Assembly: GCA_964471325.1 (NCBI GenBank) | Contig: CAYYFL010000003.1 | Location: 100,859-164,858, forward strand | Direction of reading: 5' to 3' | Source: Velamenicoccus sp964471325 | GTDB taxonomy: Bacteria; Omnitrophota; Gorgyraeia; Velamenicoccales; Velamenicoccaceae | DNA: 64,000 nucleotides | In this document: piece by piece, positions 1 through 9,198 of the stretch | How the letters are laid out: every line of letters starts with the position of its first letter | How positions within the stretch are numbered: the first letter of the stretch is position 1 | The notes under the pieces: model-generated | The model's database searches: none | What the model was told of the DNA's origin: nothing | The model's input: the letters and a program-made list of their open reading frames with translations, nothing else | Program-made: the position numbers and the translations under genes

Positions 1-1
1 C

Positions 2-712
2 ACGCGCAGGCGCCTCGTGGGCGAAAAGGTGGCGCGCGCCATGAACGCCAAGGCGCTCGACGCGGCCGCAGACTACATCCGTTCCAACAAAAAAATCCGC
101 GATGTCCTGATCTCCGGCGGCGATCCCCTGATGCTGGAAGACGATGAGCTTGAGGAGATCATCAAAAAGATCAAGAGCATTCCGCATGTGGAATTTGTCC
201 GTCTGGGCACGCGCGTCCCTGTTTCTCTTCCCCAGAGGATCACGGAATCCCTCATCGCGATGCTCAAAAAATATGCACCGCTCTGGGTCAGCATCCATTT
301 CAACCATCCGCGGGAGGTCTCGCGGCGCTGCAAAGTAGCCCTGGACATGCTGGCTGATGCGGGTATCCCCCTGGGCAGCCAGACCGTGCTCCTGAAAGGC
401 ATCAACGACAAGCCTTATATCATGAGAAAACTCATGCATGAGCTTCTGAAGGTGCGCGTGCGGCCGTATTACATTTATCAGTGCGATCCTGTCAAGGGAA
501 CGGCGCATTTCCGCACCCCCGTGGCGGTCGGCATCAATATCATTGAAAAGCTGCGCGGTTTTACCTCCGGCTATGCCGTCCCGACCTACGTGGTGGATGC
601 TCCGGGCGGCGGCGGCAAGATCCCCGTAGGTCCGAATTACCTGATCTCGCAGGATAAGGGCAAGCATGTATTGCGTAATTATAAAGGCAAGATTTATACC
701 TACGTAGAATAA
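2..712 (+). CDS. kamA: Lysine 2,3-aminomutase family radical SAM protein (5'-truncated by window edge)
   Basis: C-terminal part of a KamA/EpmB-family aminomutase, enzymes that move an amino group on lysine or a related substrate using SAM, a [4Fe-4S] cluster and PLP. The reading frame is open from base 2 and begins TRRRLVGEK, the segment that normally follows the CxxxCxxC cluster motif, so the cluster cysteines lie just off the window. SGGDPLM (the family's GGDPL motif), WVSIHFNHP, GSQTVLLKGIND, YYIYQCDPVKGTAHFR and the C-terminal VDAPGGGGKIP (PLP-lysine region) are all present. It ends with a strong terminator. Lysine 2,3- versus beta-specific or EpmB-type activity cannot be decided from this fragment, but the long C-terminus favours KamA. 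Confidence 0.92.
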   Translation, partial: TRRRLVGEKVARAMNAKALDAAADYIRSNKKIRDVLISGGDPLMLEDDELEEIIKKIKSIPHVEFVRLGTRVPVSLPQRITESLIAMLKKYAPLWVSIHFNHPREVSRRCKVALDMLADAGIPLGSQTVLLKGINDKPYIMRKLMHELLKVRVRPYYIYQCDPVKGTAHFRTPVAVGINIIEKLRGFTSGYAVPTYVVDAPGGGGKIPVGPNYLISQDKGKHVLRNYKGKIYTYVE

Positions 713-733
713 CGGCAGTTTTCCTGGGACGAT

Positions 734-767
734 AAGCCCCCTTTTTGATCAAAAAGGGGGCTTTTTT
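734..767 (+). terminator. Rho-independent terminator after kamA
   Basis: Arms AAGCCCCCTTTTT (734-746) and AAAAAGGGGGCTT (751-763) pair perfectly around a GATC loop and are followed by a T run. It closes the kamA transcript before the promoter at 818. Confidence 0.9.
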
Positions 768-817
768 GGGCCTTCCGGCCATTCGCTTCTCCTTTTGCGG
801 TCTTCACGACGGTTCCA

Positions 818-846
818 TTGACGCATCGAGATTTATCTATTATAAT
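818..846 (+). promoter_or_regulatory. Sigma-70-type promoter for the EF-G-like gene
   Basis: TTGACG (818-823), 17-base spacer, TATAAT (841-846). It lies between the kamA terminator and the EF-G-like gene at 1142, so transcription from about 853 would give a leader of roughly 290 nt carrying the structured repeat at 968-1134. Confidence 0.75.
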
Positions 847-967
847 AAACACCTAACGTTTTTTACGGCAGACAGTTAAATACAGCCCAGGTTTATGGAG
901 CGTTCTGACGTAATACAGTTTGCGCTCATTCATTCCATTCGTTCGTGTAAATTGTCCGTTCATTGAG

Positions 968-1134
968 TTTGACTCCTTGCTTGAACACTTGAAAATTTTT
1001 GCCATGAGGGCCTGGCTATCTTCGCTAGCCGGCCACTCGGCAAAAATTTTCTGCCTGGCAAAACAAAGTTTTGCCGAAGCTCGGAGTTGATTTTGTAAGG
1101 AAAACTCACCCACTCGTGGCAAAATCAAGGGGAG
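968..1134 (+). repeat. Structured leader repeat, copy 1 (long hairpin plus hairpin abutting the Shine-Dalgarno)
   Basis: Member of the modular family described in the findings. ACTCC (972-976) pairs with GGAGT (1083-1087), and nested arms GAAAATTTTTGCC (991-1003) and GGCAAAAATTTTC (1039-1051) extend the stem. A second hairpin with arms GATTTTG (1089-1095) and CAAAATC (1120-1126) is followed directly by AAGGGGAG (1127-1134), the Shine-Dalgarno of the gene at 1142. The promoter at 818-846 puts it in the transcribed leader. Confidence 0.8.
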
Positions 1135-1141
1135 ATAAGAA

Positions 1142-3100
1142 ATGGACAACGTCAAGCCTGATGCCAAAAGAACTGTTGTTTTTGTGTCCCATGCCCAAGC
1201 CGGCAAGACCACGTTGGTGGAAGCCCTTCTTTTCGCCGCCGGGGCTGTTTCCCGCAAGGGGTCGATTGCCGAAGGCAATACAACGAGCGACTATAACGCC
1301 GATGAGATCCAGCGCAAGAATTCGATCAATTCCAGCCTTTGCCATTTGTCCTGGCGTGACCACTTTGTCCAGATGGTGGACACGCCCGGTTATGCGGATT
1401 TTGCCGCAGACATGCTCGGGGCCGTGCGCGCGGTCGATGCCGGCATCCTGGTCGTAGACGCGGCCGGAGGCATTGAGGTCGGTACCGAGCGGGCATGGGA
1501 TGCCTTAGAGGAATTGAAGCTGCCGCGTTTGATCTTTATCAATAAGATCGATAAGGAGAACATCAATCTGGACGAGGTTGTCCGGGAGATCAAAGAGAGG
1601 TTTTCCAAGGCCGCGGCCGTCGTTTCTTTCCCTGTCTCGGCAGAATTGAAGGAGACGATCGCCGAGACCAACGACGAACTCTTGGAGCGCTACCTTGAGG
1701 GCAAGGAGATCAAGGAAGAAGAGTTTAAAAAAGCCCTTAAAGACGCTATCGTGAAGGGAAAACTTTATCCCATTATCGCAGGCTCGGCCCTGACGGACAA
1801 GGGCGTCAAGGAGCTTTTGGATTTTATTGTGGATTATCTGCCTTCGCCGCTGGAACGGCCGGCCGTCGTCGTGACCGACGCCCAGACGGACCAGCCGCGC
1901 GAACTCAAGATTGCCGAAGATGCGCCTTTCGCGGCCTTCGTGTTTAAGTCCGTCGTAGACCCGTTTGTCGGCCAATTGACGATTTTACGGATTTTTTCAG
2001 GCACCCTGGCAGGCAATACCGGTTTTTATAACGTGACGCGCAGCGCCAAGGAGAGGATCGGCCAGTTGATCCTCCTGCAGGGTAAGGAGCAGCGGCCGGC
2101 CGCGTCGGCTTCCTGCGGCGACATCGTCGCCGTGGCCAAGCTTAAAGAGACCCTTTTGGGCGACAGCCTGGCCGACGAGAAACAGCAGGTTGTGTTTGCG
2201 CCGATCGCCTTCCCGGAGCCGGTCTTTTCTTCTTCCATCAAGCCCAAGACCCGTCAGGACGAAGAGAAGATCTCGGAGGCCCTGGCCAAGCTTTGTGCAT
2301 CAGACCCGACGTTCAAAATCTCCCGCGATACGCAGACCAAGGAGACGATCATTTCCGGTCTCGGGGACCAGCATATCGACGTCATGGTCAAGCGCCTCAA
2401 AGAGCGTTATCACGTCGAGGTTGAGATCGGCACCCCCAAGGTGCCCTATAAGGAGACGATCAAGAAGGCGGCCAAGGCCCAGGGCAAGCACAAAAAGCAG
2501 TCCGGCGGCCGCGGCCAGTATGGCGACGTCTGGCTGGAGGTCGCGCCCCTGGAGCGCGGCAAGGATTTTGAGTTCGTCGACAAGATCGTCGGCGGCGCCA
2601 TCCCGAGGAATTTTATCCCTTCCGTCGAAAAGGGGGTGCATAACGCCATGCTGGGCGGGGTGATCACGTCGTTTCCCATGGTGGGCGTGCGCGCCACCGC
2701 TTACGACGGCTCCTATCACGACGTAGATTCGTCCGATATGGCTTTTCAGATCGCCGGCGCCCTGGCATTCCGCAAGGCGGCCATGGACGCCCAGCCGATC
2801 CTGCTTGAGCCTATCATGGAGGTCGAGGTGACCGTTCCCGAGGAGTGCATGGGATCCATCCCCGCAGACCTTAATTCCAGACGCGGCCGGGTCCTTGGCG
2901 TCGAGGCGCGCGGCAAGAACCAGACCATCAAGGCCCTTGTGCCCCTGGCCGAGATGTTCCGTTATGCCACGGACCTGCGTTCCATGACCGGCGGCCGGGG
3001 CAGCTACACGATGCATTTTTCTTCCTATGAAGAGGTCCCGGCGAAGATCTCTCAGGGGATCGTCGCCCAGAATCCTCGCCACAAACACGAAGAGGAGTAA
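1142..3100 (+). CDS. Elongation factor G-like GTPase (EF-G paralogue)
   Basis: 652-residue translational GTPase of the EF-G-like (FusA2-type) group, expected to act on the ribosome. The P-loop is SHAQAGKTT (residues 16-24), G3 is DTPGYADF (80-87) and G4 is NKID (134-137). Domains II to V follow, including the domain IV stretch GRGQYGDVWLEV and a C-terminal RSMTGGRGSYTMHF. It is shorter than canonical EF-G (about 690-700 residues) and the switch/linker sequence differs, so this is probably an accessory paralogue rather than the housekeeping factor. Its leader contains structured repeat copy 1 and a clear Shine-Dalgarno. The next gene starts one base after its stop, so the two are probably co-transcribed. 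Confidence 0.9.
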   Translation: MDNVKPDAKRTVVFVSHAQAGKTTLVEALLFAAGAVSRKGSIAEGNTTSDYNADEIQRKNSINSSLCHLSWRDHFVQMVDTPGYADFAADMLGAVRAVDAGILVVDAAGGIEVGTERAWDALEELKLPRLIFINKIDKENINLDEVVREIKERFSKAAAVVSFPVSAELKETIAETNDELLERYLEGKEIKEEEFKKALKDAIVKGKLYPIIAGSALTDKGVKELLDFIVDYLPSPLERPAVVVTDAQTDQPRELKIAEDAPFAAFVFKSVVDPFVGQLTILRIFSGTLAGNTGFYNVTRSAKERIGQLILLQGKEQRPAASASCGDIVAVAKLKETLLGDSLADEKQQVVFAPIAFPEPVFSSSIKPKTRQDEEKISEALAKLCASDPTFKISRDTQTKETIISGLGDQHIDVMVKRLKERYHVEVEIGTPKVPYKETIKKAAKAQGKHKKQSGGRGQYGDVWLEVAPLERGKDFEFVDKIVGGAIPRNFIPSVEKGVHNAMLGGVITSFPMVGVRATAYDGSYHDVDSSDMAFQIAGALAFRKAAMDAQPILLEPIMEVEVTVPEECMGSIPADLNSRRGRVLGVEARGKNQTIKALVPLAEMFRYATDLRSMTGGRGSYTMHFSSYEEVPAKISQGIVAQNPRHKHEEE

Positions 3101-3101
3101 T

Positions 3102-3803
3102 ATGAAAGCATGCGTTTTCGGCGCCCCCGGTTTTCCTTTCGGCAAAAAGGCGCTTGTCGAGCCCCGCTTGAAGAAAATAGAAGAACTTTACCGGGCCAAG
3201 AAGGTGACGCAGATCCAGATGGAGTTCGTCACGGAAAAAGACCTGAAGACTGCGGACGTGATCGTCTGTCCTGAAGGCAAGCGGCTGGACCTCCTGATCC
3301 TCGATATGGAGATCCTCGAGGGCAAGCTTGAAAGGCAGCCCCCGGACCAGGAAAAGGCGCTTTTGGAGCGCGCTCAAAAATACCTGGAGAAGGAAACGCC
3401 TTTGTCCTTGGGTGATTTTTCTCTCGACGAGAAAAAGTGGCTGGCCAATAATAATTTCGTTTCCGTCAAGCCCGTTATTTTTGTTCCGGAGGCCCAGATG
3501 GCCGATGTCGCATCGGTGGCGCGTAAGGCCTATGATGAGGCGGGGATGATCTGTTTTCTGACCGGCGGCGACAAGGAGGCCCGCGCCTGGGAGATTCGCA
3601 AAGGTGCGACGGCCGTCGAGGCCGCGGAGGCCATCCATTCGGATATCGCCAGAGGTTTCATCCGGGCCGAGGTCATGGATTACGACGCGTTAGTGAAGAC
3701 AGGCAACGTCCATCAGGCCAAATCTTCCGGCCTCCTGCGCCAGGAAGAGAAGGAATATGTCGTCAAAGACGGCGATGTCATAGAATTCAAATTCAGCGTG
3801 TAA
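3102..3803 (+). CDS. YchF/Obg-like protein with degenerate G domain and C-terminal TGS (DUF933) domain
   Basis: 233 residues. The last 70 or so (IRKGATAVEAAEAIHSDIARGFIRAEVMDYDAL through VVKDGDVIEFKFSV) match the C-terminal TGS-like domain of YchF. The middle (LDMEILEGKLERQ to KPVIFV) resembles YchF's helical insertion. The N-terminus MKACVFGAPGFPFGKK occupies the place of the P-loop GLPNVGKST but lacks the Gly-Lys-Ser/Thr ending, and the rest of the GTPase domain is missing (YchF is about 360 residues). GTP/ATP hydrolysis is therefore unlikely. It sits one base after the EF-G-like stop with its own AGGAG site, suggesting a joint ribosome-related role. Function is unknown. Confidence 0.75.
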   Translation: MKACVFGAPGFPFGKKALVEPRLKKIEELYRAKKVTQIQMEFVTEKDLKTADVIVCPEGKRLDLLILDMEILEGKLERQPPDQEKALLERAQKYLEKETPLSLGDFSLDEKKWLANNNFVSVKPVIFVPEAQMADVASVARKAYDEAGMICFLTGGDKEARAWEIRKGATAVEAAEAIHSDIARGFIRAEVMDYDALVKTGNVHQAKSSGLLRQEEKEYVVKDGDVIEFKFSV

Positions 3804-3844
3804 CTTTTCGGAGATATCAGGGGACAGAGAGAAATGGAGAACGC

Positions 3845-5395
3845 GTGTTGAAAATTAAAAGAGCGTTGATCAGCGTTTCGGATAAGACGGGCGTCGTCGA
3901 GCTTGCAGAGGTCCTGAAGGATTTCGGCGTTGAGATCGTCTCGACCGGCGGTACGGCCAGGGCTTTGAAAGAAGCGGGGATCGATGTTGTTGAGATGTCG
4001 GATTACACGGGATTCCCGGAGATGCTCGACGGCCGCGTCAAGACCCTGCATCCGAAAATCCATGGCGGCCTTTTGGCGCGCCGCGACAACCCCGAGCATT
4101 TGAAACAGGCTGAGAGCTGCGGCATCGGCCTGATAGACATGGTCGTGGTCAATCTTTACCCCTTTGAAAAGACTGTTGCGAGGGCCGGCGTTACCGAAGA
4201 GGAGGCGATTGAGAATATCGATATCGGCGGTCCGTCGATGCTGCGTTCGGCCGCAAAAAATCATGCTTCCGTCGCCGTTGTCTCCCGGCCGCAGGTGTAT
4301 CCGTCGATCATCGAAGCGCTGAAAAAGAATGACGGCCGTCTTCCGGTATCACTCCTTAAAAGTCTGGCCGCGGATGTCTTTGAGCTGACGGCGCGCTACG
4401 ATGCGGCCATTGCGCGATATTTAAGGGGGCCGCAGGACCGGTTCCCCGTCCGCCTGGATGTGGTTTTGTCCAAGGCGGCGTCGCTGCGTTACGGAGAGAA
4501 TCCTCATCAGCAGGCCGGTCTCTACCGCTGGGAGGGGTCTGAATCCGCTGCCACCCTGGTCAACGCCGAGCAGCTCCATGGCAAAGAGCTCTCTTTTAAT
4601 AATTACCTGGATCTGAATGCCGCCTTGGAAAATATCAGGGGTTTCGCCAGGCCCTGCGCTTGCATCATCAAGCATACGAACCCTACGGGAGTGGCCCAGG
4701 CCAGGACCCTTGATCGTGCGTTTCGTGAGGCCTGGCAGAGCGATCCGCTTTCGGCTTTCGGAGGGATAGTCGGTCTCAACAGGCCGATCGATGCCAAAAC
4801 AGCCCGGGCTCTTTTGAAGAGCGGATTTTTGGAATGTATCCTGGCGCCTGCGTATGACCCGGAGGCTTTGGCGTTGCTCAAGACCAAGAAGAATTTGCGT
4901 CTTCTTCAGATGTCCGTGGGGGTTTCTGCGGACCCAGGGCCATGGGATGTCAAGAGGATCGACGGCGGTCTTCTTGTCCAAGACAAGGATGCGGGAGATG
5001 CCGACGCAAAAGACCTTAAGATCGTCACACACAAAAAGCCGACGCGCGCCCAGATGATTTCTTTGTTGTTTGCCTGGGAGGTCGCCAAGCACGTTAAGTC
5101 CAACGCGATCGTCCTGGCGCGCGGCACCGCGACCGTCGGCATCGGCATGGGCGAGACCAGCCGCGTGGATTCGATGTTCATGGCCGTCAAAAGGGCCGGC
5201 CGGCGCAGCCGCGGAGCCGTCCTGGCCAGCGACGCCTTCTTTCCTAAATCCGATAACATTGCCTTGGCCAAAAAAGCAGGGATCAAGGCCGTCATCCAAC
5301 CCGGCGGCTCTATCGCCGACGAAGAGATCATCCGCGCCGCCGACAAGGCCGGCATCGCCATGATAGCCACAGGCGTCAGGCATTTCAAACATTAA
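3845..5395 (+). CDS. purH: Bifunctional AICAR transformylase / IMP cyclohydrolase
   Basis: 516 residues, the usual PurH length. It catalyses the last two steps of IMP synthesis: formyl transfer from 10-formyl-THF to AICAR, then ring closure. The MGS-like cyclohydrolase half (ALISVSDKTG, STGGTARALKEAG, GRVKTLHPKIHGGLL, NIDIGGPSMLRSAAKN) is followed by the transformylase half (LRYGENPHQQAGLY, SFNNYLDLNAA, CIIKHTNPTGVA, ending VIQPGGSIADEEII and TGVRHFKH). The start is GTG at 3845 (a TTG follows at 3848) after a weak purine-rich site. It keeps company with folate genes further on (folC, folE), consistent with one-carbon metabolism. Confidence 0.96.
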   Translation: MLKIKRALISVSDKTGVVELAEVLKDFGVEIVSTGGTARALKEAGIDVVEMSDYTGFPEMLDGRVKTLHPKIHGGLLARRDNPEHLKQAESCGIGLIDMVVVNLYPFEKTVARAGVTEEEAIENIDIGGPSMLRSAAKNHASVAVVSRPQVYPSIIEALKKNDGRLPVSLLKSLAADVFELTARYDAAIARYLRGPQDRFPVRLDVVLSKAASLRYGENPHQQAGLYRWEGSESAATLVNAEQLHGKELSFNNYLDLNAALENIRGFARPCACIIKHTNPTGVAQARTLDRAFREAWQSDPLSAFGGIVGLNRPIDAKTARALLKSGFLECILAPAYDPEALALLKTKKNLRLLQMSVGVSADPGPWDVKRIDGGLLVQDKDAGDADAKDLKIVTHKKPTRAQMISLLFAWEVAKHVKSNAIVLARGTATVGIGMGETSRVDSMFMAVKRAGRRSRGAVLASDAFFPKSDNIALAKKAGIKAVIQPGGSIADEEIIRAADKAGIAMIATGVRHFKH

Positions 5396-5555
5396 CGAGG
5401 CCGCGGCCTATGACTTGCCGTTTAGCGGCAGGCGGATAAGCAGGCAGCGAAGAGCCGCCCGGCCGAGATAATCCCCCCGGTTCGTTTTGCGCCCATAGAA
5501 GCGGATCAAAAAGCGGGGGTAGATTCGCCCGCCGCAAAACGAGATGGACTCATTC

Positions 5556-6932
5556 ATGACCTACGAAAACGCCCTGGCATATCTGGAAAAACTGATCAAT
5601 TACGAGCGCCGGCCTCCGGAAACCTACCGGACGGCTTTCAAGCTCGATCGGGTCGCGGCTTTTCTGCGGCTGATCGGCAGCCCTCAGGACACGCTTTCCA
5701 TCGTTCATGTCGCCGGCACAAAAGGAAAAGGCTCCACATCCTGTTATATCGCGCAGATCCTGCGTGATGCAGGCTATCGCACCGGCCTTTATACCTCGCC
5801 GCATCTGCAGGATATGCGGGAACGCATCAGGATCTTCGAGCCGAGTCATGCGGCACAGGGCCATACGATGTTTCCGGGGATGATCCTTAAAAATGATTTT
5901 GCCGCTTTGCTCGAAAGCCTGATGGGGGCCCTGGAACAATTTGGTCGCCCTTCCGCGCCTTATGGTCCTCTGACATTTTTTGAAGTCCTGACGGCGATGG
6001 CGTTCAAATATTTCGCCGACAAAAAAACGGACATCGTCGTGCTTGAGACGGGTCTTGGAGGGCGTCTGGATGCGACTAATGTGGCGTCGTCTTTGGTCTC
6101 GGTGATCACTCCGATCAGTTACGATCACGAGCATATCCTCGGCAAGACAGTGCCGGAGATTGCCTTCGAGAAGGCCGGTATCATCAAGGCCGCCAACAAG
6201 AAAACCTCGCAGGGTTTTGGCATCTGCATCAGCGCCGCCCAGATGAAAGAAGCGGCCCAGGTGGTCAGGCGGCGGTGCCGTTCGCAAAACACGATGTTTT
6301 TCGTGATGAACAAGGATTTCCGTTATAAAGAGATGTCGCATGACCTTTTGACCCAGCGGTTCTTTTACCGCGGGCTCAACGGCAGATCTCATTTTTTTGA
6401 TATTCGAATGCTGGGGGAGCACCAGTTGACCAACGCCTCTGTGGCGCTGGCGGCGGTTGAGGCGCTGAGTCTTTACGGCATACGTGTTCCAGTCGAGGCA
6501 ATGGTCTCGGGCCTTAGGAATGCTTATTGGCCGGGCAGGCTGGAAGTGGTTTCAACCCAGCCTTTTGTCATCCTGGATGGCGCCCATAACAGGGAGTCGG
6601 CTTACCGTCTTGCTCATTTCATCGAGAAGGAATTCGAGGGTTTCAAGAAATGGCTTGTCTTCGGCGCCTCTTCGGATAAAGACCTCAAGGGGCTTTCGGA
6701 TCTTTTGGGGACCATGGCGGACCGAGTGATCCTCACGAGGGCCAATCATCCGAGGGCCGCGGATCCCGAAAAACACCTTAAAGGGTTTTTCTATAAAAAA
6801 TCCCCTCTTGTGACGCACTCGGTGGAAGAGGCCTTGGATATTCTGAACCGCCAGATGCAGCCTCAAGAGGTGGCTGTGATCACAGGGTCTCTTTTTGTTG
6901 TCGGCGAAGCCAGGTCTTTATGGCAGCACTAG
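5556..6932 (+). CDS. folC: Folylpolyglutamate synthase / dihydrofolate synthase
   Basis: Adds glutamate to folates (and to dihydropteroate if bifunctional). The P-loop AGTKGKGSTS, YTSPHLQDMRERI, VLETGLGGRLDATNV, the nucleotide-binding ITPISYDHEHILG and the C-terminal VILDGAHNRES are all typical of the Mur-ligase-like FolC fold. An in-frame ATG lies at 5544. I prefer 5556 (MTYENALAYLEKL) because FolC proteins usually begin with this helix and a GAG-rich site precedes it. The 160-base gap upstream holds only short GC palindromes. Its stop lies 5 bases before the preferred mnmE start. Confidence 0.94.
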   Translation: MTYENALAYLEKLINYERRPPETYRTAFKLDRVAAFLRLIGSPQDTLSIVHVAGTKGKGSTSCYIAQILRDAGYRTGLYTSPHLQDMRERIRIFEPSHAAQGHTMFPGMILKNDFAALLESLMGALEQFGRPSAPYGPLTFFEVLTAMAFKYFADKKTDIVVLETGLGGRLDATNVASSLVSVITPISYDHEHILGKTVPEIAFEKAGIIKAANKKTSQGFGICISAAQMKEAAQVVRRRCRSQNTMFFVMNKDFRYKEMSHDLLTQRFFYRGLNGRSHFFDIRMLGEHQLTNASVALAAVEALSLYGIRVPVEAMVSGLRNAYWPGRLEVVSTQPFVILDGAHNRESAYRLAHFIEKEFEGFKKWLVFGASSDKDLKGLSDLLGTMADRVILTRANHPRAADPEKHLKGFFYKKSPLVTHSVEEALDILNRQMQPQEVAVITGSLFVVGEARSLWQH

Positions 6933-6937
6933 TTTCT

Positions 6938-8356
6938 ATGAACGATACGATTGCCGCGATCGCCACGCCCGTCGGTCAAGGCGCCGTTGGGATCGTGCGT
7001 TTGAGCGGGGCCGGGGCTATCGCCGTCGCCGATGCGGTTTTTTCATCGAAGAAAGGAAAGCCGCTGTCTGCCGCCCGGACATTTTCTCTCTGCTACGGCT
7101 GGATCGTGCGCGACAAGGAGGTGTTCGAACGCGCCGGCAGGGCACCGCAAGCGGTGCCCGAACTGATCGTGGATGAGGTCGTCGTTTCCCTGATGCGTTC
7201 CCCCCACAGCTATACGCGGGAAGATGTCGTTGAGATCAATTCTCACGGCGGACCCCGCGTCTTGTCCGTTATCCTGGAATTGTTGCTGGCCAGGGGCGCC
7301 AGACTCGCCGTTCCCGGCGAATTCACCCGGCGGGCATTTTTGAACGGCCGGCTGGATCTTGCCCAGGCGGAAGCGGTCCTCGATATCATCCAGGCCAAGA
7401 GCGAACTGGCCCTGAAAACCAGCCTGACGCAGCTTTCCGGCGAGCTTTCGGCCAGGATAAAGGATTTGCGGCGCCGGATGTTTGATGTTCTGGCAGACAT
7501 AGAGGCGCGGCTCGATTTTTTCGACGAGGAGGTTGGCGGCGTTCCCGAAGACGCTTCGTCGGTGTTGACAGGGGCCCTGGATACGCTTCATTCCCTTTTG
7601 GAGGGGAGTTTTTGCGGCCGGATCATCCGCGAGGGGCTGAAGGTCGTTATTTATGGCCGGCCGAATGTCGGGAAGTCATCTCTGCTCAATGCGCTCCTTC
7701 GGACCGAACGGGCCATCGTGACGGCCATCGCAGGCACGACGCGGGACACGATCGAAGAAAGTATTTCCATCAGGGGCCTGGCGGTTTGTTTTGTAGACAC
7801 GGCGGGGATCCTGGAGGCCCATGACGAGATCGAGCGCCTCGCTTTGGAGCGGACGCGCAAGGCCATCGATGCCTGCGATCTTTTGTTGTTTGTCTTCGAC
7901 GGATCGGCGCCCTTGGGCCGCGAGGATGAGAAACTCTTGTCGCAGGTCGATCCGTTTAAAAAGATGATCGGTGTCGTCAATAAAAATGATCTGCCTGCCC
8001 GGGCTGATGCCGGTCGGCTGCGGGCCTTGTTCGGCGCAGGGCCGCTTGTTCATGTCTCTGCTTTGGAACGGGAAGGCATAAAACAATTGGAAGATGAGAT
8101 TTTCGGGGCCGTGTTCCATGATCCCGGCCTTTTATCTGCGGACGTGCTGGTTTCCAACGTCCGTCATATTGAGATCCTCAAAAATACCGCCGCATCGTTG
8201 GAGCGGTCGATCGATTCGTTGCAAAAAGGTCTTTCTCCTGAGTTTGCCGCTGCGGACTTGCGCCGGGCGGTCGATGGTCTCGGCGAGCTGACAGGGGAGG
8301 TTTTTCACGAAGATGTGCTGGACATTATTTTTTCTAAATTCTGCATCGGTAAATGA
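6938..8356 (+). CDS. mnmE: tRNA uridine-5-carboxymethylaminomethyl modification GTPase
   Basis: With MnmG it forms the cmnm5 modification on wobble uridine of tRNAs. The start MNDTIAAIATPVGQGAVGIVRLSG is the family's N-terminus, so ATG 6938 is preferred over the in-frame ATG at 6920 inside folC. The folate-binding N-domain and helical domain are followed by an inserted G domain with P-loop GRPNVGKSSLLNALL, switch region TTRDTIEE, DTAGI and NKND. The terminal FCIGK carries the essential C-x-G-K motif. At 472 residues the length is normal. It is tightly linked to folC upstream and folE downstream. Confidence 0.97.
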   Translation: MNDTIAAIATPVGQGAVGIVRLSGAGAIAVADAVFSSKKGKPLSAARTFSLCYGWIVRDKEVFERAGRAPQAVPELIVDEVVVSLMRSPHSYTREDVVEINSHGGPRVLSVILELLLARGARLAVPGEFTRRAFLNGRLDLAQAEAVLDIIQAKSELALKTSLTQLSGELSARIKDLRRRMFDVLADIEARLDFFDEEVGGVPEDASSVLTGALDTLHSLLEGSFCGRIIREGLKVVIYGRPNVGKSSLLNALLRTERAIVTAIAGTTRDTIEESISIRGLAVCFVDTAGILEAHDEIERLALERTRKAIDACDLLLFVFDGSAPLGREDEKLLSQVDPFKKMIGVVNKNDLPARADAGRLRALFGAGPLVHVSALEREGIKQLEDEIFGAVFHDPGLLSADVLVSNVRHIEILKNTAASLERSIDSLQKGLSPEFAAADLRRAVDGLGELTGEVFHEDVLDIIFSKFCIGK

Positions 8357-8368
8357 AATGAGGACGAC

Positions 8369-8932
8369 ATGGATAAACAAAAACTGATCAAAGCCGTCAA
8401 GATGATCCTTGAAGCCGTCGGGGAAGACCCCAAAAGGCGGGACCTGCTTGAGACCCCCGAGCGCGTCGCGGATATGTATGCCGAGATCCTTTCCGGCCTT
8501 TCCGCCGATCCCAAGAAGGAGCTGGAGGTCGTCCTGGACCAGAAACACGAGGAGATAGTTCTTTTAAAAGATATCCCGCTTTATTCTATATGCGAACATC
8601 ATCTTTTGCCGTTTATCGGCCGCGCCCACGTTGCGTATATTCCGAAGGGCGGCCGCGTGACAGGTTTAAGCAAGATCGCACGCGTTGTTGAGATCCTTTC
8701 CCGCAGGCCTCAGGTCCAGGAGAGGTTGACGACCCAGATCGCTACGGTTATTATGGAAACTCTTAAGCCTCTTGGGGTCATGGTTGTGATTGAGGCCGAA
8801 CACCTGTGCATGAGCATGCGAGGCATTAAAAAGCCGGGCATCACTACCGTCACCAGTGCTGTGCGAGGCGTATTTAAAGAGAATGAAAAGACGAGGGCCG
8901 AGACCCTGGCTTTGATGAAAGGGGGAAGCTGA
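8369..8932 (+). CDS. folE: GTP cyclohydrolase I
   Basis: 187-residue zinc enzyme that converts GTP to dihydroneopterin triphosphate, the first step of tetrahydrofolate synthesis. YSICEHHLLPFIGRAHVAYIP and EAEHLCMSMRGI carry the two zinc cysteines and the catalytic histidines. VTGLSKIARVVEILSRRPQVQERLT is the conserved core. It starts 12 bases after mnmE with a GAGGACG ribosome site, so it belongs to the same transcript. Together with folC it places folate synthesis here. Confidence 0.97.
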   Translation: MDKQKLIKAVKMILEAVGEDPKRRDLLETPERVADMYAEILSGLSADPKKELEVVLDQKHEEIVLLKDIPLYSICEHHLLPFIGRAHVAYIPKGGRVTGLSKIARVVEILSRRPQVQERLTTQIATVIMETLKPLGVMVVIEAEHLCMSMRGIKKPGITTVTSAVRGVFKENEKTRAETLALMKGGS

Positions 8933-9135
8933 CGCATTTATCGGGGCGGCGGGATTTATTTTTCTTCGCCGGAGTTCCATGGTTTGCCAGAGGGGGCGTA
9001 ATGTCCCGTTGGGACAGCGTGTCTCTCTGCGGGAGAAAGGCGGAAGAAGGGCCGTTCAGGTATCCGGCTTCAAGGCAATTTCGCCCTTGATTTTGCGACA
9101 TCCTCCAGTTTGCTGGGAGGGGAGCTTCATTTTTC
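8933..9135. other. Non-coding stretch between folE and the 9136 promoter
   Basis: About 200 bases with no credible ORF and no repeat module. GC-rich at first, then more AT-rich toward the promoter. I see no terminator hairpin with a T run. Confidence 0.5.
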
Positions 9136-9163
9136 TTGAAAGTTGCTGTCAAAGGAATACAAT
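9136..9163 (+). promoter_or_regulatory. Promoter for the desulforedoxin-like gene
   Basis: TTGAAA (9136-9141), 16-base spacer, TACAAT (9158-9163). The expected transcription start is near 9170, giving a leader of about 30 bases to the ATG at 9199. Confidence 0.65.
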
Positions 9164-9198
9164 GACTTTAACCGAAAGAGAGTCAGAGGGGGTGCGCC

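Noticed and set aside
968..1134. Known metabolite riboswitch (for example cobalamin or SAM) in the leaders
   Set aside because: I see no conserved core of a known class, and the downstream genes share no metabolite. The dispersed, nested copies favour a repeat family instead.
853..1278. 141-residue minus-strand ORF over the EF-G leader
   Set aside because: It overlaps the promoter leader and repeat copy 1 on the opposite strand and has no motif. Its length comes from hairpin sequence.
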